From Rubrobacter xylanophilus (GTDB lineage Bacteria > Actinomycetota > Rubrobacteria > Rubrobacterales > Rubrobacteraceae): a stretch of DNA of 64,000 bases. Where the stretch lies: NCBI RefSeq assembly GCF_007164525.1, contig NZ_AP019791.1:1289501-1353500 (forward strand). Reading direction: 5' to 3'. Each line of letters opens with the position of its first letter. The stretch's first letter is position 1. Position numbers and translations under genes: made by a program. Positions 42,692-51,012 of the stretch are shown piece after piece. The notes below the pieces were generated by a model. That model worked only from the letters and a program-made list of their open reading frames with translations. It had not been told where the DNA came from and ran no database searches.

Positions 42692-43741
42692 ATGGCGGAG
42701 GTACGCAGGGTAGGCATGCTCACCGGCGGCGGGGATGCCCCGGGCCTGAACGGTGTGATCCGGGCCGTCACCGTCAAGTGCATCGAGGACTACGGCTACG
42801 AGGTGGTCGGGATAAAGCGCGGCTGGAAGGGGCTTCTGGCCCCCGAGGAGGACTCCGTCCAGAAGCTCACCGTGGACGACGTCCGCTACATCCTCGACGA
42901 GGGCGGCACCGTGCTCCTCTCCTCCCGGACCAACCCGTACAAGAAGGAGGGGGATGCCGAGAAGGTCGTGAAGAACATGCAGGAGTTCGGCATCGACGCC
43001 CTAGTGGCCATCGGCGGCGACGACACCCTGGGCGTCGCCAGCAGGCTCCACAAAGACTTCGGGGTGCAGATCGTAGGCTGCCCGAAGACCATAGACAACG
43101 ACCTCTCCGGCACCGACACCTGCTTCGGTTACGACACCGCCGTCTCCATCGCCACCGAGGCCCTCGACCGCATCAGGACCACCGCCAGGAGCCACGAGAG
43201 GATACTGGTCGTCGAGATCATGGGCCGGCACGCCGGTTGGATCACCTACGGCGCCGGGCTCGCCGGGGCGGCGAACGTCACCCTCATCCCCGAGGTCGAG
43301 CCGGACCTCGACGCCATCGCCGACCTCTTCAAGAAGCGGGCCGAGCGGGGCGAGAAGTGGGGCGTGGTCGCCGTGAGCGAAGGGGTGACCATCGGCGAGG
43401 AGTACATCACCCAGACCGCCGAGCGCGACGAGTTCGGCCACATCCGCCTCGGCGGCATCGCGGAGACCCTCGCCAAGGAACTCAAGGAGCGCACCGGGAT
43501 AGACACCCGCCACGTGGTCCTCGGGCACCTGCAACGCGGCGGAACCCCCACCGCCTACGACCGCATCCTCTCCACCCGCTACGGCATCCGGGCCGCCGAG
43601 GCGGTGAAGAACGGCGAGTGGGGCAAGATGGTCGCCCTGCGCGGCAGCGACATCGTCACCGTCTCGCTGGAGGAGGCCACCGGGGAGACCCGCACCGTGC
43701 CGGAGGACCTCTACGACGTCCTGAAGACCTTCTTCGGCTAA
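42692..43741 (+). CDS. pfk: 6-phosphofructokinase with diphosphate-type active-site residues
   Basis: This 349-residue enzyme phosphorylates fructose 6-phosphate in glycolysis. MLTGGGDAPGLNGVIRAV is the N-terminal phosphate loop and EIMGRHAGWITYGAGLA the substrate site. Two residues decide the donor. GGDDT has Asp111 where ATP enzymes have glycine (E. coli Gly104), and PKTIDND has Lys132 where ATP enzymes have glycine (Gly124). Both changes are the accepted signature of diphosphate-dependent enzymes, so PPi rather than ATP is the likely donor. The catalytic aspartates of TIDND (135, 137) are kept. ATG follows AAGGAGGAGG. It is followed at once by a TPP riboswitch. Confidence 0.95.
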   Translation: MAEVRRVGMLTGGGDAPGLNGVIRAVTVKCIEDYGYEVVGIKRGWKGLLAPEEDSVQKLTVDDVRYILDEGGTVLLSSRTNPYKKEGDAEKVVKNMQEFGIDALVAIGGDDTLGVASRLHKDFGVQIVGCPKTIDNDLSGTDTCFGYDTAVSIATEALDRIRTTARSHERILVVEIMGRHAGWITYGAGLAGAANVTLIPEVEPDLDAIADLFKKRAERGEKWGVVAVSEGVTIGEEYITQTAERDEFGHIRLGGIAETLAKELKERTGIDTRHVVLGHLQRGGTPTAYDRILSTRYGIRAAEAVKNGEWGKMVALRGSDIVTVSLEEATGETRTVPEDLYDVLKTFFG

Positions 43742-43783
43742 AGGACGCAGAGAGAGACCTTGCCATACACTGATCCCGAACGC

Positions 43784-43860
43784 GCCAGGGTGCCTCGTAG
43801 GAGAGGCTGAGAGAAGGCCCTTGGAACCTGAACCGGATTACACCGGCACGGGAGCAGATA
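43784..43860 (+). promoter_or_regulatory. TPP riboswitch (THI element), first copy
   Basis: The conserved parts are present in order: CCAGGGTGC, GGCTGAGAG, TTGGAACCTGAACCGG, ATTACACCGGCACGGGA. These match the P2-P5 core of the thiamin diphosphate aptamer. A 19-pair hairpin follows directly, so control by premature termination is likely. No thiamin gene follows for at least 740 bases; the next genes are a small membrane protein and an AGCS symporter. Edges are approximate. Confidence 0.9.
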
Positions 43861-43866
43861 GAGGTG

Positions 43867-43914
43867 AAGAGAGAACTGCCGCGCCTCCTCAGGAGGGCGC
43901 GGCAGTTCTCTCTT
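43867..43914 (+). terminator. Strong 19-bp hairpin behind the first TPP riboswitch
   Basis: The arm at 43867-43885 is perfectly complementary to 43896-43914. The stem ends in CTCTCTT with no longer T-run. It is the expected expression platform of the riboswitch. Confidence 0.85.
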
Positions 43915-43916
43915 GG

Positions 43917-44657
43917 GCCGCCGTAGTAAGGAAGCCCGACTACTTGCGGCCCGAGATATCCGTCGAGACTAAGCTCAAGTGCAGCGTAGACCACGTGAAG
44001 CTACGCATAGAAGACCGCCGCTCCGGCACTCGCTCGATCCTGGCAGCCGGTGACAGCGGGCCGTGAGCTCCTCGGTCCTCGCCTCGCCGGAGCTCAATAT
44101 CCGCGGGCCTGGCCAGATGATCGTCGCTCCAGGGTTCCGTTCGTCACCCGAAAGGAATGGGTGAGATGTAGGTCAGCCGACACGCCCTACCATACAACCC
44201 TACCCGCGACTGCCCGTGAGGGGCATCTGAAAGCGCGAGATGACCGCGAACCGGTGGCGGCGGGAGGCGTATCGGCTGTTCCGGTTATCACTCTCCCCAA
44301 ACACTGCTCGGCGAGATAGTCGCCTGCAGAGCGGCCCCCGAGGAGGTCTGTGACCGACTTGCGGAAAGAGGCGAAAGAGCGTCGGTCAACTCAGGATATC
44401 ACCGGAGGCCCAGCTCCGAACCCTGCGAGAGAGATAGAAGGCACGAACGAGAACCTTGTGCTCTATCTGCGGGCTGCGCACCTCATAGTCTCGCTCATCG
44501 GTCCGGAACCGTGCGCCACTGCCACCGCGTCATGCCGGAGAGACGGTCGAGCTGGGCTGCCTGCCGAGCCGTGATAGGCTGACGATGATGCGTCCGGGGA
44601 TACCAGATCCAGGCGTGCCTTCAGTTAACAGCTCCTCCCAGGGAGGATAGCGCGCGG
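43917..44657. other. Gene-free stretch between TPP riboswitch hairpin and small membrane protein gene
   Basis: No frame here has a good binding site, family match or the usual third-position bias. The base composition is lower in GC than the flanking genes. It may be the remains of a gene once controlled by the riboswitch, or a long leader of the AGCS gene. A weak hairpin (CTCCTCCCAGGGAGGA) near 44632-44647 is next to the start of the small gene. Confidence 0.55.
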
Positions 44658-44819
44658 ATGCGCTCCCCGGCGTGGATGGTCGCCTACGCCGTGATGCTCG
44701 GGCTTCTGGGAGCGTCCTACGCGGCGCTGGTCTTCATCGGGCCGCGGGCGGCGCTTCTCTTCTCTCTGGCAGCCCTCGCAGCCGTCATCGTCGCGCTGGT
44801 GCTCACGATCCTGGGATAG
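44658..44819 (+). CDS. 53-residue two-helix membrane protein
   Basis: ATG at 44658 lies behind GGGAGG, eleven bases upstream. The protein starts MRSPAWMVAYAVMLGLLGAS and has two hydrophobic helices (MVAYAVMLGLLGASYAALVF and LLFSLAALAAVIVALVLTIL). It is 83 bases upstream of the AGCS symporter gene on the same strand. Sodium symporters of other families sometimes have such small partner subunits (for example YhdT with PanF, MetS with MetP). A partner role is plausible but inferred. No family assignment is possible from sequence alone. Confidence 0.55.
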   Translation: MRSPAWMVAYAVMLGLLGASYAALVFIGPRAALLFSLAALAAVIVALVLTILG

Positions 44820-44902
44820 CAGGCGCGGCAGCGATCGCGAGAGAGAGGCCCATGCTCCTCTATACTACCGAGAGTTCGCACGGCTCATGGGGAGGAGTTG
44901 GA

Positions 44903-46300
44903 ATGGACGCATTGGAAGGCATCGTTTCAGCAGCGAACACGCTAATCTGGACCTACTTGCTGGTTGCGCTCCTGATTGGACTCGGAGTCTACTTCACGGT
45001 CCGCTCGAACTTCGTGCAGTTCCGGATGATCCATGAGATGGTACGGGTCCTAGTGGGCTCGGCAGACGGAGGGATCTCCTCCTTCGGCGCCTTCGCGGTG
45101 GGGACGGCGGCGAGGGTCGGCACCGGCAACCTCGCAGGCGTCGCCCTCGCCATCGGGATCGGCGGACCAGGTGCCGTATTCTGGATGTGGCTGATCGCAC
45201 TCATAGGCTCGGCCTCGGCCTTCGTGGAGAGCACCCTCGCCCAGCTCTACAAAGTCCGTGACGGGGACACATTTCGCGGCGGTCCGGCCTACTACATGGA
45301 GAAGGCGCTCGGGCAGCGTTGGATGGGCGTGCTCTTCGCCGTCCTCATCACCTTCACCTTCGGTCTGGTGTTCACCTCCGTTCAAGCAAACACCATCTCC
45401 CTTGCCATAAACGAATCCTATGGGATAAGCCGTTTCCTGCTCGGCCTCGTGCTCCTCGCGATCACGTCGCTCGTGATCTTCGGAGGCATCAAGCGCATCG
45501 CACGCGTGGCGGAGGTGCTGGTGCCGGTATTCGCCATCCCCTACGTTCTGATGGCGCTCTACATCATCACAGCGAACATCACAGAGCTGCCGCGTATCCT
45601 CTATCTGATCGTCTCCGACGCTCTCGGACTGCAACCGGCCCTTGGAGGGGGACTCGGCGCAGCCTTGCTGGTAGGTATCCAGCGCGGGTTGTTCTCCAAT
45701 GAAGCGGGGATGGGCAGCGCCCCCAACGCCGCAGCCACAGCGAGCGTCTCTCACCCGGTCAAGCAGGGCCTCGTGCAATCCTTCGGCGTCTTCGTGGATA
45801 CGCTCATCATTTGCAGCGCGACGGCGTTCATCATCCTCTTCTCCGGCATCTATCAGTCCGGGGAGGCGGACGGCATCGCCCTCACCCAGCAGGCTCTGGC
45901 GAGCCAGATCGGGGAGTGGGCCTCGTCGTTCATCGCCTTCGCAGTCTTCACCTTCGCCTTCTCCTCTATAATCGCCAACTACTACTACGGAGAGACGAAC
46001 ATTGAGTTCATAACCGGCGATGACCGTTACATCTTCTACTACCGCCTAGCTGTGCTGGCCCTAATCCTCTTCGGCTCCGTGGCCGCACTGGAGCTGGTCT
46101 GGACTCTGGCGGACCTGTTCATGGGCTCGATGGCCCTGGTGAACCTCGTCGCCATCGCCTTGCTTGGCCATCTCGCCTTCGCCGCCCTCAAAGACTACCG
46201 TTCCCAGCGCCACGCCGGCAAGGATCCCGTCTTCCGGGCCTCGAACATCCCCGGCCTGCGCAATACGGAGGTCTGGGGAGACTCCAAGAGGGTGCGGTGA
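44903..46300 (+). CDS. AGCS-family sodium/amino acid symporter
   Basis: This 465-residue protein is an alanine/glycine:cation symporter: FTVRSNFVQFRMIHEMVRVL, SSFGAFAVGTAARVGTGNLA (the family signature), GGPAYYMEKALG, and GIQRGLFSNEAGMGSAPNAA. About eleven membrane helices are expected. ATG at 44903 follows GGGGAGGAG. Known members take up alanine, glycine or related amino acids with sodium. It lies between two TPP riboswitches, with the first one far upstream, so a thiamin-related substrate or regulation is possible but not shown. Codon choice is a little less GC-rich than in neighbours. Confidence 0.93.
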   Translation: MDALEGIVSAANTLIWTYLLVALLIGLGVYFTVRSNFVQFRMIHEMVRVLVGSADGGISSFGAFAVGTAARVGTGNLAGVALAIGIGGPGAVFWMWLIALIGSASAFVESTLAQLYKVRDGDTFRGGPAYYMEKALGQRWMGVLFAVLITFTFGLVFTSVQANTISLAINESYGISRFLLGLVLLAITSLVIFGGIKRIARVAEVLVPVFAIPYVLMALYIITANITELPRILYLIVSDALGLQPALGGGLGAALLVGIQRGLFSNEAGMGSAPNAAATASVSHPVKQGLVQSFGVFVDTLIICSATAFIILFSGIYQSGEADGIALTQQALASQIGEWASSFIAFAVFTFAFSSIIANYYYGETNIEFITGDDRYIFYYRLAVLALILFGSVAALELVWTLADLFMGSMALVNLVAIALLGHLAFAALKDYRSQRHAGKDPVFRASNIPGLRNTEVWGDSKRVR

Positions 46301-46344
46301 CGAGATGGCTGCAATCCATCGACAATCGTTGTAGATTAAAGGGG

Positions 46345-46440
46345 GACAATCGGGGAGCTTCCGGCAGGGAGCTGAGAGGGCGCTGGAGCCGCGCCGACCC
46401 GCTGAACCTGATCCGGGTAATGCCGGCGGAGGGAGAGATG
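46345..46440 (+). promoter_or_regulatory. TPP riboswitch (THI element), second copy
   Basis: TCGGGGAGC, GAGCTGAGAGGG, GACCCGCTGAACCTGAT, CCGGGTAATGCCGGCGGAGGGA give a near-canonical thiamin diphosphate aptamer. A -10-like TAGATT at 46332-46337 places the transcript start just before it. A hairpin with a short T-run follows, then the tenA-tenA-symporter operon, which fits repression of thiamin precursor salvage when TPP is plentiful. Confidence 0.93.
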
Positions 46441-46462
46441 GAAAGATGTCGAAACCCATTGG

Positions 46463-46490
46463 CGCTCCGGCTAAGGTTGCCGGAGCGTTT
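46463..46490 (+). terminator. Terminator of the second TPP riboswitch
   Basis: CGCTCCGGC at 46463-46471 pairs with GCCGGAGCG at 46479-46487 around TAAGGTT, followed by TTT. It lies between the aptamer and the first tenA gene and is the likely expression platform. Confidence 0.8.
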
Positions 46491-46535
46491 CGTCGTCTCC
46501 CCCTCCAAAACCCGGACCGCGGAGGAGGGAGGCCC

Positions 46536-47159
46536 ATGAAAGCACGAGAACTGCTGGAGCGGCACCGGGACCTCTGGAGTGGCGCCACCCGCCACCCGTT
46601 CCTCGAAGGGGTGCGCCGGGGGACGCTTCCCCGGAAGGCCTTCGAGAGGTGGCTGGTGCAAGACTACCTGTTCGTCCTGGAGGGTCTGAAGTTCCAGGCG
46701 AACCTCCTCGCCCGGGCGCCCCGGAGAGACCAGCGGCTCCTCATCGGGGGGCTCTCGGACCTGGAAGAGGAGCTCGGCTGGTTCGAGGAACAGGCCGGGC
46801 GCAGAGGCCTCGACCTCCACGCCCGGCCCCATCCCATCAACGCCGCCTACTGCGGCTTTCTCGCGAGGCTGAAGAGCGAAGCCTACGCAGCAGGCATCAC
46901 GGCGCTGTGGGCGTTGGAACGGGCCTATCTCGAAGCCTGGCGGGGCGCCGCGCCGGGGGCCCCGGAGTACCGGGAGTTCGTGGAGCACTGGAGCATGCCG
47001 GAGTTCGAGGAGTACGTCCTTCGTCTGGAGGAGGCGGTGGACGCCGCGCTCGGGGAGGCCCCGGAGGAAGAGCGCGCGCGGGCCGGGAGGGTCTTCCCGG
47101 AAGTCGCCCGCCTCGAGAGGGACTTCTGGGAGATGGCTCTGGAAGGAGGAGAGGAATGA
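46536..47159 (+). CDS. TenA-family protein, cysteine-less (TenA_E) type
   Basis: This 207-residue all-helical protein is of the TenA/thiaminase II family. WLVQDYLFVLEGLKFQANLL has the conserved aspartate (Asp43), and AGITALWALERAYLEAW replaces the cysteine segment of classical TenA. No cysteine is found at that site, so it belongs to the TenA_E branch, which is thought to use glutamate and to salvage amino- or formylamino-pyrimidine products of thiamin damage. ATG at 46536 follows GGAGGAGGGAGG. It overlaps the second tenA by four bases and lies behind a TPP riboswitch. Confidence 0.9.
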   Translation: MKARELLERHRDLWSGATRHPFLEGVRRGTLPRKAFERWLVQDYLFVLEGLKFQANLLARAPRRDQRLLIGGLSDLEEELGWFEEQAGRRGLDLHARPHPINAAYCGFLARLKSEAYAAGITALWALERAYLEAWRGAAPGAPEYREFVEHWSMPEFEEYVLRLEEAVDAALGEAPEEERARAGRVFPEVARLERDFWEMALEGGEE

Positions 47160-47797
47160 GCCTGGCTCGAAGGCTCTGGGAAGAGAACCGGGACCTGGCG
47201 CAGGCCGCGCTGGAACACCGTTTCGTGCGGGGCATCGGGGCCGGCACGCTGCCGGAGGAGAACTTCCGGCGATACGTGGCCCAGGACGCCTTCTTCCTGG
47301 AGGCCTTCGCTCGCGCCTATGCTCTGGCCCTGGCCCGCAGCCCGGAGCGCGAAGGGATGTACGCCTTCTTCGAGCTGCTGTCCGGCGTGCTGGAGGAGCT
47401 CGAACTGCACAAGGGCTACGCGCAGAAGTGGAACATGGAGCTCGAAGAGGTCTCCCCGAACCACGCAACGCTGGCCTACACCGACTTTCTGCTGGCGACC
47501 GCCGGGCTGCGGGAGGTGGGTGAGATCTGCGCTGCGATGACGCCCTGCATGCGGCTGTACGCTCACCTGGGACAGTCCCTGGCCAGAGAAGGCTCCGGCG
47601 AGGAGAACCCCTACGCGGAGTGGGTGCGAACGTACGCCGACCCGGAATTCGAGAAGCTCGCCTCCCGACTCGAAGAGCTTCTGGACCGCTATGGGGAAGA
47701 CACGCCAGCTACGAGGTCCGCCTACCGCCGGGCCATGCGGCTGGAAGTGGATTTCTTCGAATCCGCCTCGAACGGGACGAGCGGAGGCCGGAGATGA
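47156..47797 (+). CDS. tenA: TenA-family aminopyrimidine aminohydrolase, cysteine (TenA_C) type
   Basis: This 213-residue protein hydrolyses aminopyrimidines from degraded thiamin to HMP, the pyrimidine half of the vitamin. YVAQDAFFLEAFARAYALAL has Asp44, and AAMTPCMRLYAHLG has the nucleophile Cys131. The C-terminal helix (YRRAMRLEVDFFESA) carries the expected glutamate. It starts inside the stop of the first tenA and overlaps the symporter gene by four bases. The two TenA forms side by side may handle successive steps or different pyrimidines. Confidence 0.93.
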   Translation: MSLARRLWEENRDLAQAALEHRFVRGIGAGTLPEENFRRYVAQDAFFLEAFARAYALALARSPEREGMYAFFELLSGVLEELELHKGYAQKWNMELEEVSPNHATLAYTDFLLATAGLREVGEICAAMTPCMRLYAHLGQSLAREGSGEENPYAEWVRTYADPEFEKLASRLEELLDRYGEDTPATRSAYRRAMRLEVDFFESASNGTSGGRR

Positions 47798-49224
47798 GCG
47801 GCGAAGCGGCGGGCACGCTCCTCTTGTTGGCGGCCGTCGGGTTCGCCGCGGCGGGCATCGCCTACTCCCGCAGGTTCATCGGCACCCTGGAAGACTACAT
47901 AACCGCCCGCAGCAGCATAGGGGCTTCGGTGACCGCCGTAACCCTGGTGGCCTCGGGGATGGGGGCCTGGATCCTGTTCAGCCCGGCGGAAGCGGCGACC
48001 TGGGGTGGCCTTCCGGCGATCCTGGGCTACGCGCTGGGTTCCGCCGCGCCGCTTCTGGTCTTCATTCCCTTGGGCATCCGCCTCCGGAGGCTGATGCCCG
48101 AGGGACACACCCTCACCGAGTACGTCCGTCACCGCTACGGACGCGGCATGTACCTCTTCACCCTGATCGTAATCTCCTTCTACATGTTCGTCTTCCTGGC
48201 CGCCGAGCTCACCGGCATGGCCCTCGTCGCCAGCCTGGTGGCCGGAATCCCGCTGTGGATCACGGCCCTCATCACCATCGCCGCCACCCTGGCCTACACG
48301 ACCTACGGCGGGCTCCGGGCCTCCGTCTTCACCGATACGGTACAGACGTTCCTGGTCCTGCCCCTCCTGGTAGCGCTGCTGGCGGGTGGATACGTCGCCC
48401 TGGGCGGAATGCGGCCCGCCCTCGCAGGACTCGAAGAGCGGGCTCCCCAGCTCCTCGACTGGGGATATCTGCCGGGCTTAGAAGGCGCTCTCACCCTCGT
48501 GATCGCCATCGTGGCGGCGAACCTCTTCCACCAGGGCTACTGGCAGAGGATCTACGCGACCCGCAGCGCCCGCTCCCTGCGCACCGGGTTCCTGGTGGCG
48601 GCCGCGGCCGTAATACCCATCGTGTTCTCCCTCGGGCTCTTCGGGCTCGCGGCGGTTGGCCTGAACCGGGCGCAGACGCCCTCGGTGGCCCTCTTCAGCG
48701 TACTGCTGGAGGCTCTGCCGCCGGCGCTAGAGGCGGCACTGGTCCTTCTCGGCCTCGCCCTGGTGATGAGCAGCGCCGACACCCTGCTCAACGGCCTGGC
48801 CAGCATCGTGGCCGTGGATCTGCGCCGGGCAGTGCCCGGGATCCGGACCCGGACACTGCTGAGGGTCTCGCGGTGGTCCACCGTGGTGCTGGCGCTCCCG
48901 CTGCTGCTCATCGCCTCGCAGGGCTACAGCGTACTCTACCTCTTCCTGCTGGCGGACCTGGTCTGCGCTGCGGCGGCCTTCCCGGTCTTCTACGGGCTCT
49001 ACAGCGAGCGCTACACGGGCCGGGCGGCGATCTGGGCCACGCTGGCAGGGCTCGTGGCCGGCGGACTGCTCTTCCCGAACCCGGCCATGACCCGGGGCAG
49101 CCTGCTCGGAGCGTTCGTGGCGGCTGCCCTCGTGCCGGTGGTGGTCTCCCTCCTGCTCACGCCCCGGCGGAGCACCTTCGACCTCGGCTCCCTCGCGCAG
49201 GCGGCACGGTCCCTCAGGGACTGA
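47794..49224 (+). CDS. SSS-family sodium:solute symporter, candidate thiamin precursor transporter
   Basis: This 476-residue protein has about 13 membrane helices with the SSS pattern: GIAYSRRFIGTLEDYITARS, SYEV-like MGAWILFSPAEAATWGG, RLMPEGHTLTEYVRHRYG, YTTYGGLRASVFTDTVQTF, and ALVMSSADTLLNGLASIVAV. It is the last gene of a TPP-riboswitch operon with two tenA genes, so it most likely imports a thiamin precursor or breakdown product. The predicted ThiV transporter is also an SSS member. The substrate is inferred from context. Its stop overlaps the convergent accA stop by eleven bases. Confidence 0.92.
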   Translation: MSGEAAGTLLLLAAVGFAAAGIAYSRRFIGTLEDYITARSSIGASVTAVTLVASGMGAWILFSPAEAATWGGLPAILGYALGSAAPLLVFIPLGIRLRRLMPEGHTLTEYVRHRYGRGMYLFTLIVISFYMFVFLAAELTGMALVASLVAGIPLWITALITIAATLAYTTYGGLRASVFTDTVQTFLVLPLLVALLAGGYVALGGMRPALAGLEERAPQLLDWGYLPGLEGALTLVIAIVAANLFHQGYWQRIYATRSARSLRTGFLVAAAAVIPIVFSLGLFGLAAVGLNRAQTPSVALFSVLLEALPPALEAALVLLGLALVMSSADTLLNGLASIVAVDLRRAVPGIRTRTLLRVSRWSTVVLALPLLLIASQGYSVLYLFLLADLVCAAAAFPVFYGLYSERYTGRAAIWATLAGLVAGGLLFPNPAMTRGSLLGAFVAAALVPVVVSLLLTPRRSTFDLGSLAQAARSLRD

Positions 49225-50170
49225 GCCGGGCGGGGTGAGCCCCAATCCGGCGGTAGCGCGCGTAGCGCTTGCCCAGAAGGGTCTCCCGGGGGGTATCGGC
49301 GAACCCGGAGAGCGCCCGCTCCAGTGCCTCTCCCACCGCCCGGACGGCGGCCTCCGGGTCTCTGTGGGCCCCGCCCAGCGGCTCGGGCAACACCTCGTCC
49401 ACGATGCCGTGCTCCTTCAGGTCGTTGGCGGTGAGCTTCAACGCCGCGGCTGCCTCTTCGGCCCGGGAGGAGTCCCGGAAGATGATCGAGGCGCAGGCCT
49501 CCGGAGCTATCACCGAGAGGTAGGAGTTCTCCAGCATCCCCACGTAGTCCGCCAGGCACATCGCGAGCGCCCCGCCCGAACCCCCCTCCCCGATGATCAC
49601 CGAGACCACCGGCACCGACACCGCGGCGAGCGCCATGAGATCCTCCGAGATGGCCCAGGCCTGCCCCCGCTCCTCGGCCCCCCGCCCGGCGAAGGCCCCG
49701 GGGGTGTCCACGAGCGTCACCACCGGCAGCCCGAAGCGGGCGGCGAGCCCGTAGAGTCGCTTCACCTTGCGGTAGCCCTCCGGGTGGGCCATCCCGAAGT
49801 TCCCCTCCACCCGGCTCTTCACGTCCGCTCCCTTGTCGTGGCCGATCAGGACCACGCTGTGCTCCCCGATGCGGGCTAACCCCCCGCGCACCGCCGCATC
49901 GTCCCCGTAGTGCCGGTCGCCGGAGAGCTCGTAGAAGTCCTCGCACAGGGCGTCGCGGTAGACGCGGAAGTTCGGACGCTCGGGGTGGCGGGCGACCTGC
50001 ACCCGTTGGTAGGGCGAGAGGTTGGTGTAGATCCTGCGCTTCGCAGCCTCGAGCGCCTCCTCGAGCCGGGAGATCTCCGCCTGCAGCCCCTCGCTCTCCC
50101 CGGCGAGGCGGTGCAGCTCGGCGATCCGCTCCTCGAGCTCCTTTATGGGCCGCTCGAAGTCCAGCATCAT
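49214..50170 (-). CDS. accA: Acetyl-CoA carboxylase carboxyltransferase alpha subunit
   Basis: This 318-residue subunit works with AccD to transfer carboxyl from biotin to acetyl-CoA, giving malonyl-CoA for fatty acid synthesis. The N-terminus is a coiled helix (FERPIKELEERIAELHRLAG), then YTNLSPYQRVQVARHPERPN, GDRHYGDDAAVRGGLARIG, and GEGGSGGALAMCLADYVGML, which forms the oxyanion hole. Length is typical. The start overlaps accD by four bases. It ends the minus-strand series trpF-trpB-trpA-accD-accA. Confidence 0.95.
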   Translation of the reverse strand: MMLDFERPIKELEERIAELHRLAGESEGLQAEISRLEEALEAAKRRIYTNLSPYQRVQVARHPERPNFRVYRDALCEDFYELSGDRHYGDDAAVRGGLARIGEHSVVLIGHDKGADVKSRVEGNFGMAHPEGYRKVKRLYGLAARFGLPVVTLVDTPGAFAGRGAEERGQAWAISEDLMALAAVSVPVVSVIIGEGGSGGALAMCLADYVGMLENSYLSVIAPEACASIIFRDSSRAEEAAAALKLTANDLKEHGIVDEVLPEPLGGAHRDPEAAVRAVGEALERALSGFADTPRETLLGKRYARYRRIGAHPARLSP

Positions 50171-51012
50171 CCCACGAACCCCAGAAGCCGCTCCAGATCA
50201 CCCTTCAGCGCCAGCCGGTGGACGATCCGGTCCACCATCCCGTGCTCCCGCTGGAACTCTGCCGTCTGAAAGCCCTCCGGCAGCTTCTCCTTGGTGGTCT
50301 GCTCGATGACCCGCGCCCCGGCGAAGCCCACCCGGGCCCCCGGCTCGGCGATGACGATGTCCGCCGCGGTGGCAAAAGAGGCCGTCACCCCGCCGAAGGT
50401 CGGGTCGGTGAGGATGGAGATGTAGGGCTTCGATCCCTCCATGAAACGGGAGAGGGCCACGCTGGTCTTGGCCATCTGCATGAGCGAGTAGATCCCCTCG
50501 AACATCCGGGCCCCGCCGGAGGCGGAGACGGTGACGAGCGGGAGCTCCTCGGAGCGGGCGAGCTCCATGGTCCGGGCCACCCGCTCCCCGACCACGCTGC
50601 CCATCGAGCCCCCGATGAACCGGAAGTCCATGACGGCGAGCGCCACCCTCCGGCCCCCGATCTTCCCCACCCCGCTGAGGATGGCGTCCTCGAGCCCGGT
50701 CTTCTCGCGAGCGGAGCGGAGACGCTCGGGATACCCCTCGAAACCCAGCGGGTCGCCGGCGGAGAGATTCCCGTCGCGCTCCTCGAAGCTCCCCGCGTCG
50801 GTGAGCAGCCGTACCCGCTCGGGGGCCGGCAGCGGGTAGTGGAACTCGCAGTTTGGGCAGACGTTGAAGCGGGCCCTCAGATCTTTCTCGTAGACCGGCT
50901 GCTTGCACCGCTCGCACTTGGTGAACACGGTGGCGTCCATCGCCCGGACGCCGCTCTCGGTCTCGGGTGCGCTCCGGGCGTACTGCCGGCGCCTGCTGAG
51001 CCAGTTCCTAAT
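50167..51012 (-). CDS. accD: Acetyl-CoA carboxylase carboxyltransferase beta subunit, probable ATT start
   Basis: This subunit has a C4 zinc finger (TKCERCKQPVYEKDL and CPNCEFHYP) at its N-terminus and the carboxyltransferase core with VALAVMDFRFIGGSMGSVVG and TVSASGGARMFEGIYSLMQM. The family usually begins 20-25 residues before the zinc finger with a tryptophan- and arginine-rich stretch. Here [14 protein letters not shown] fits that, and its first codon is an ATT that overlaps the trpA stop, behind GGGGGG. The first ATG is at 50940, which would give a 257-residue protein lacking that segment. I favour the ATT, giving 281 residues. Confidence 0.92.
   Translation of the reverse strand: MRNWLSRRRQYARSAPETESGVRAMDATVFTKCERCKQPVYEKDLRARFNVCPNCEFHYPLPAPERVRLLTDAGSFEERDGNLSAGDPLGFEGYPERLRSAREKTGLEDAILSGVGKIGGRRVALAVMDFRFIGGSMGSVVGERVARTMELARSEELPLVTVSASGGARMFEGIYSLMQMAKTSVALSRFMEGSKPYISILTDPTFGGVTASFATAADIVIAEPGARVGFAGARVIEQTTKEKLPEGFQTAEFQREHGMVDRIVHRLALKGDLERLLGFVG

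Noticed and set aside
43821-44066. 81-codon plus-strand frame over the first TPP riboswitch
   Set aside because: It overlaps the aptamer and hairpin and shows no family or codon bias.
44050-44319. 89-codon plus-strand frame in the gap after the riboswitch
   Set aside because: No binding site, no hydrophobic or domain pattern, and mixed codon use.
44350-44574. Plus-strand frame with GTG start behind GAGGAGG
   Set aside because: Spacing to the start is too short, codon choice is unlike local genes, and no family is seen. It could be a gene remnant but cannot be supported.
45050-45778. 242-codon minus-strand frame
   Set aside because: Antisense of the AGCS symporter gene; charged composition typical of shadow frames.
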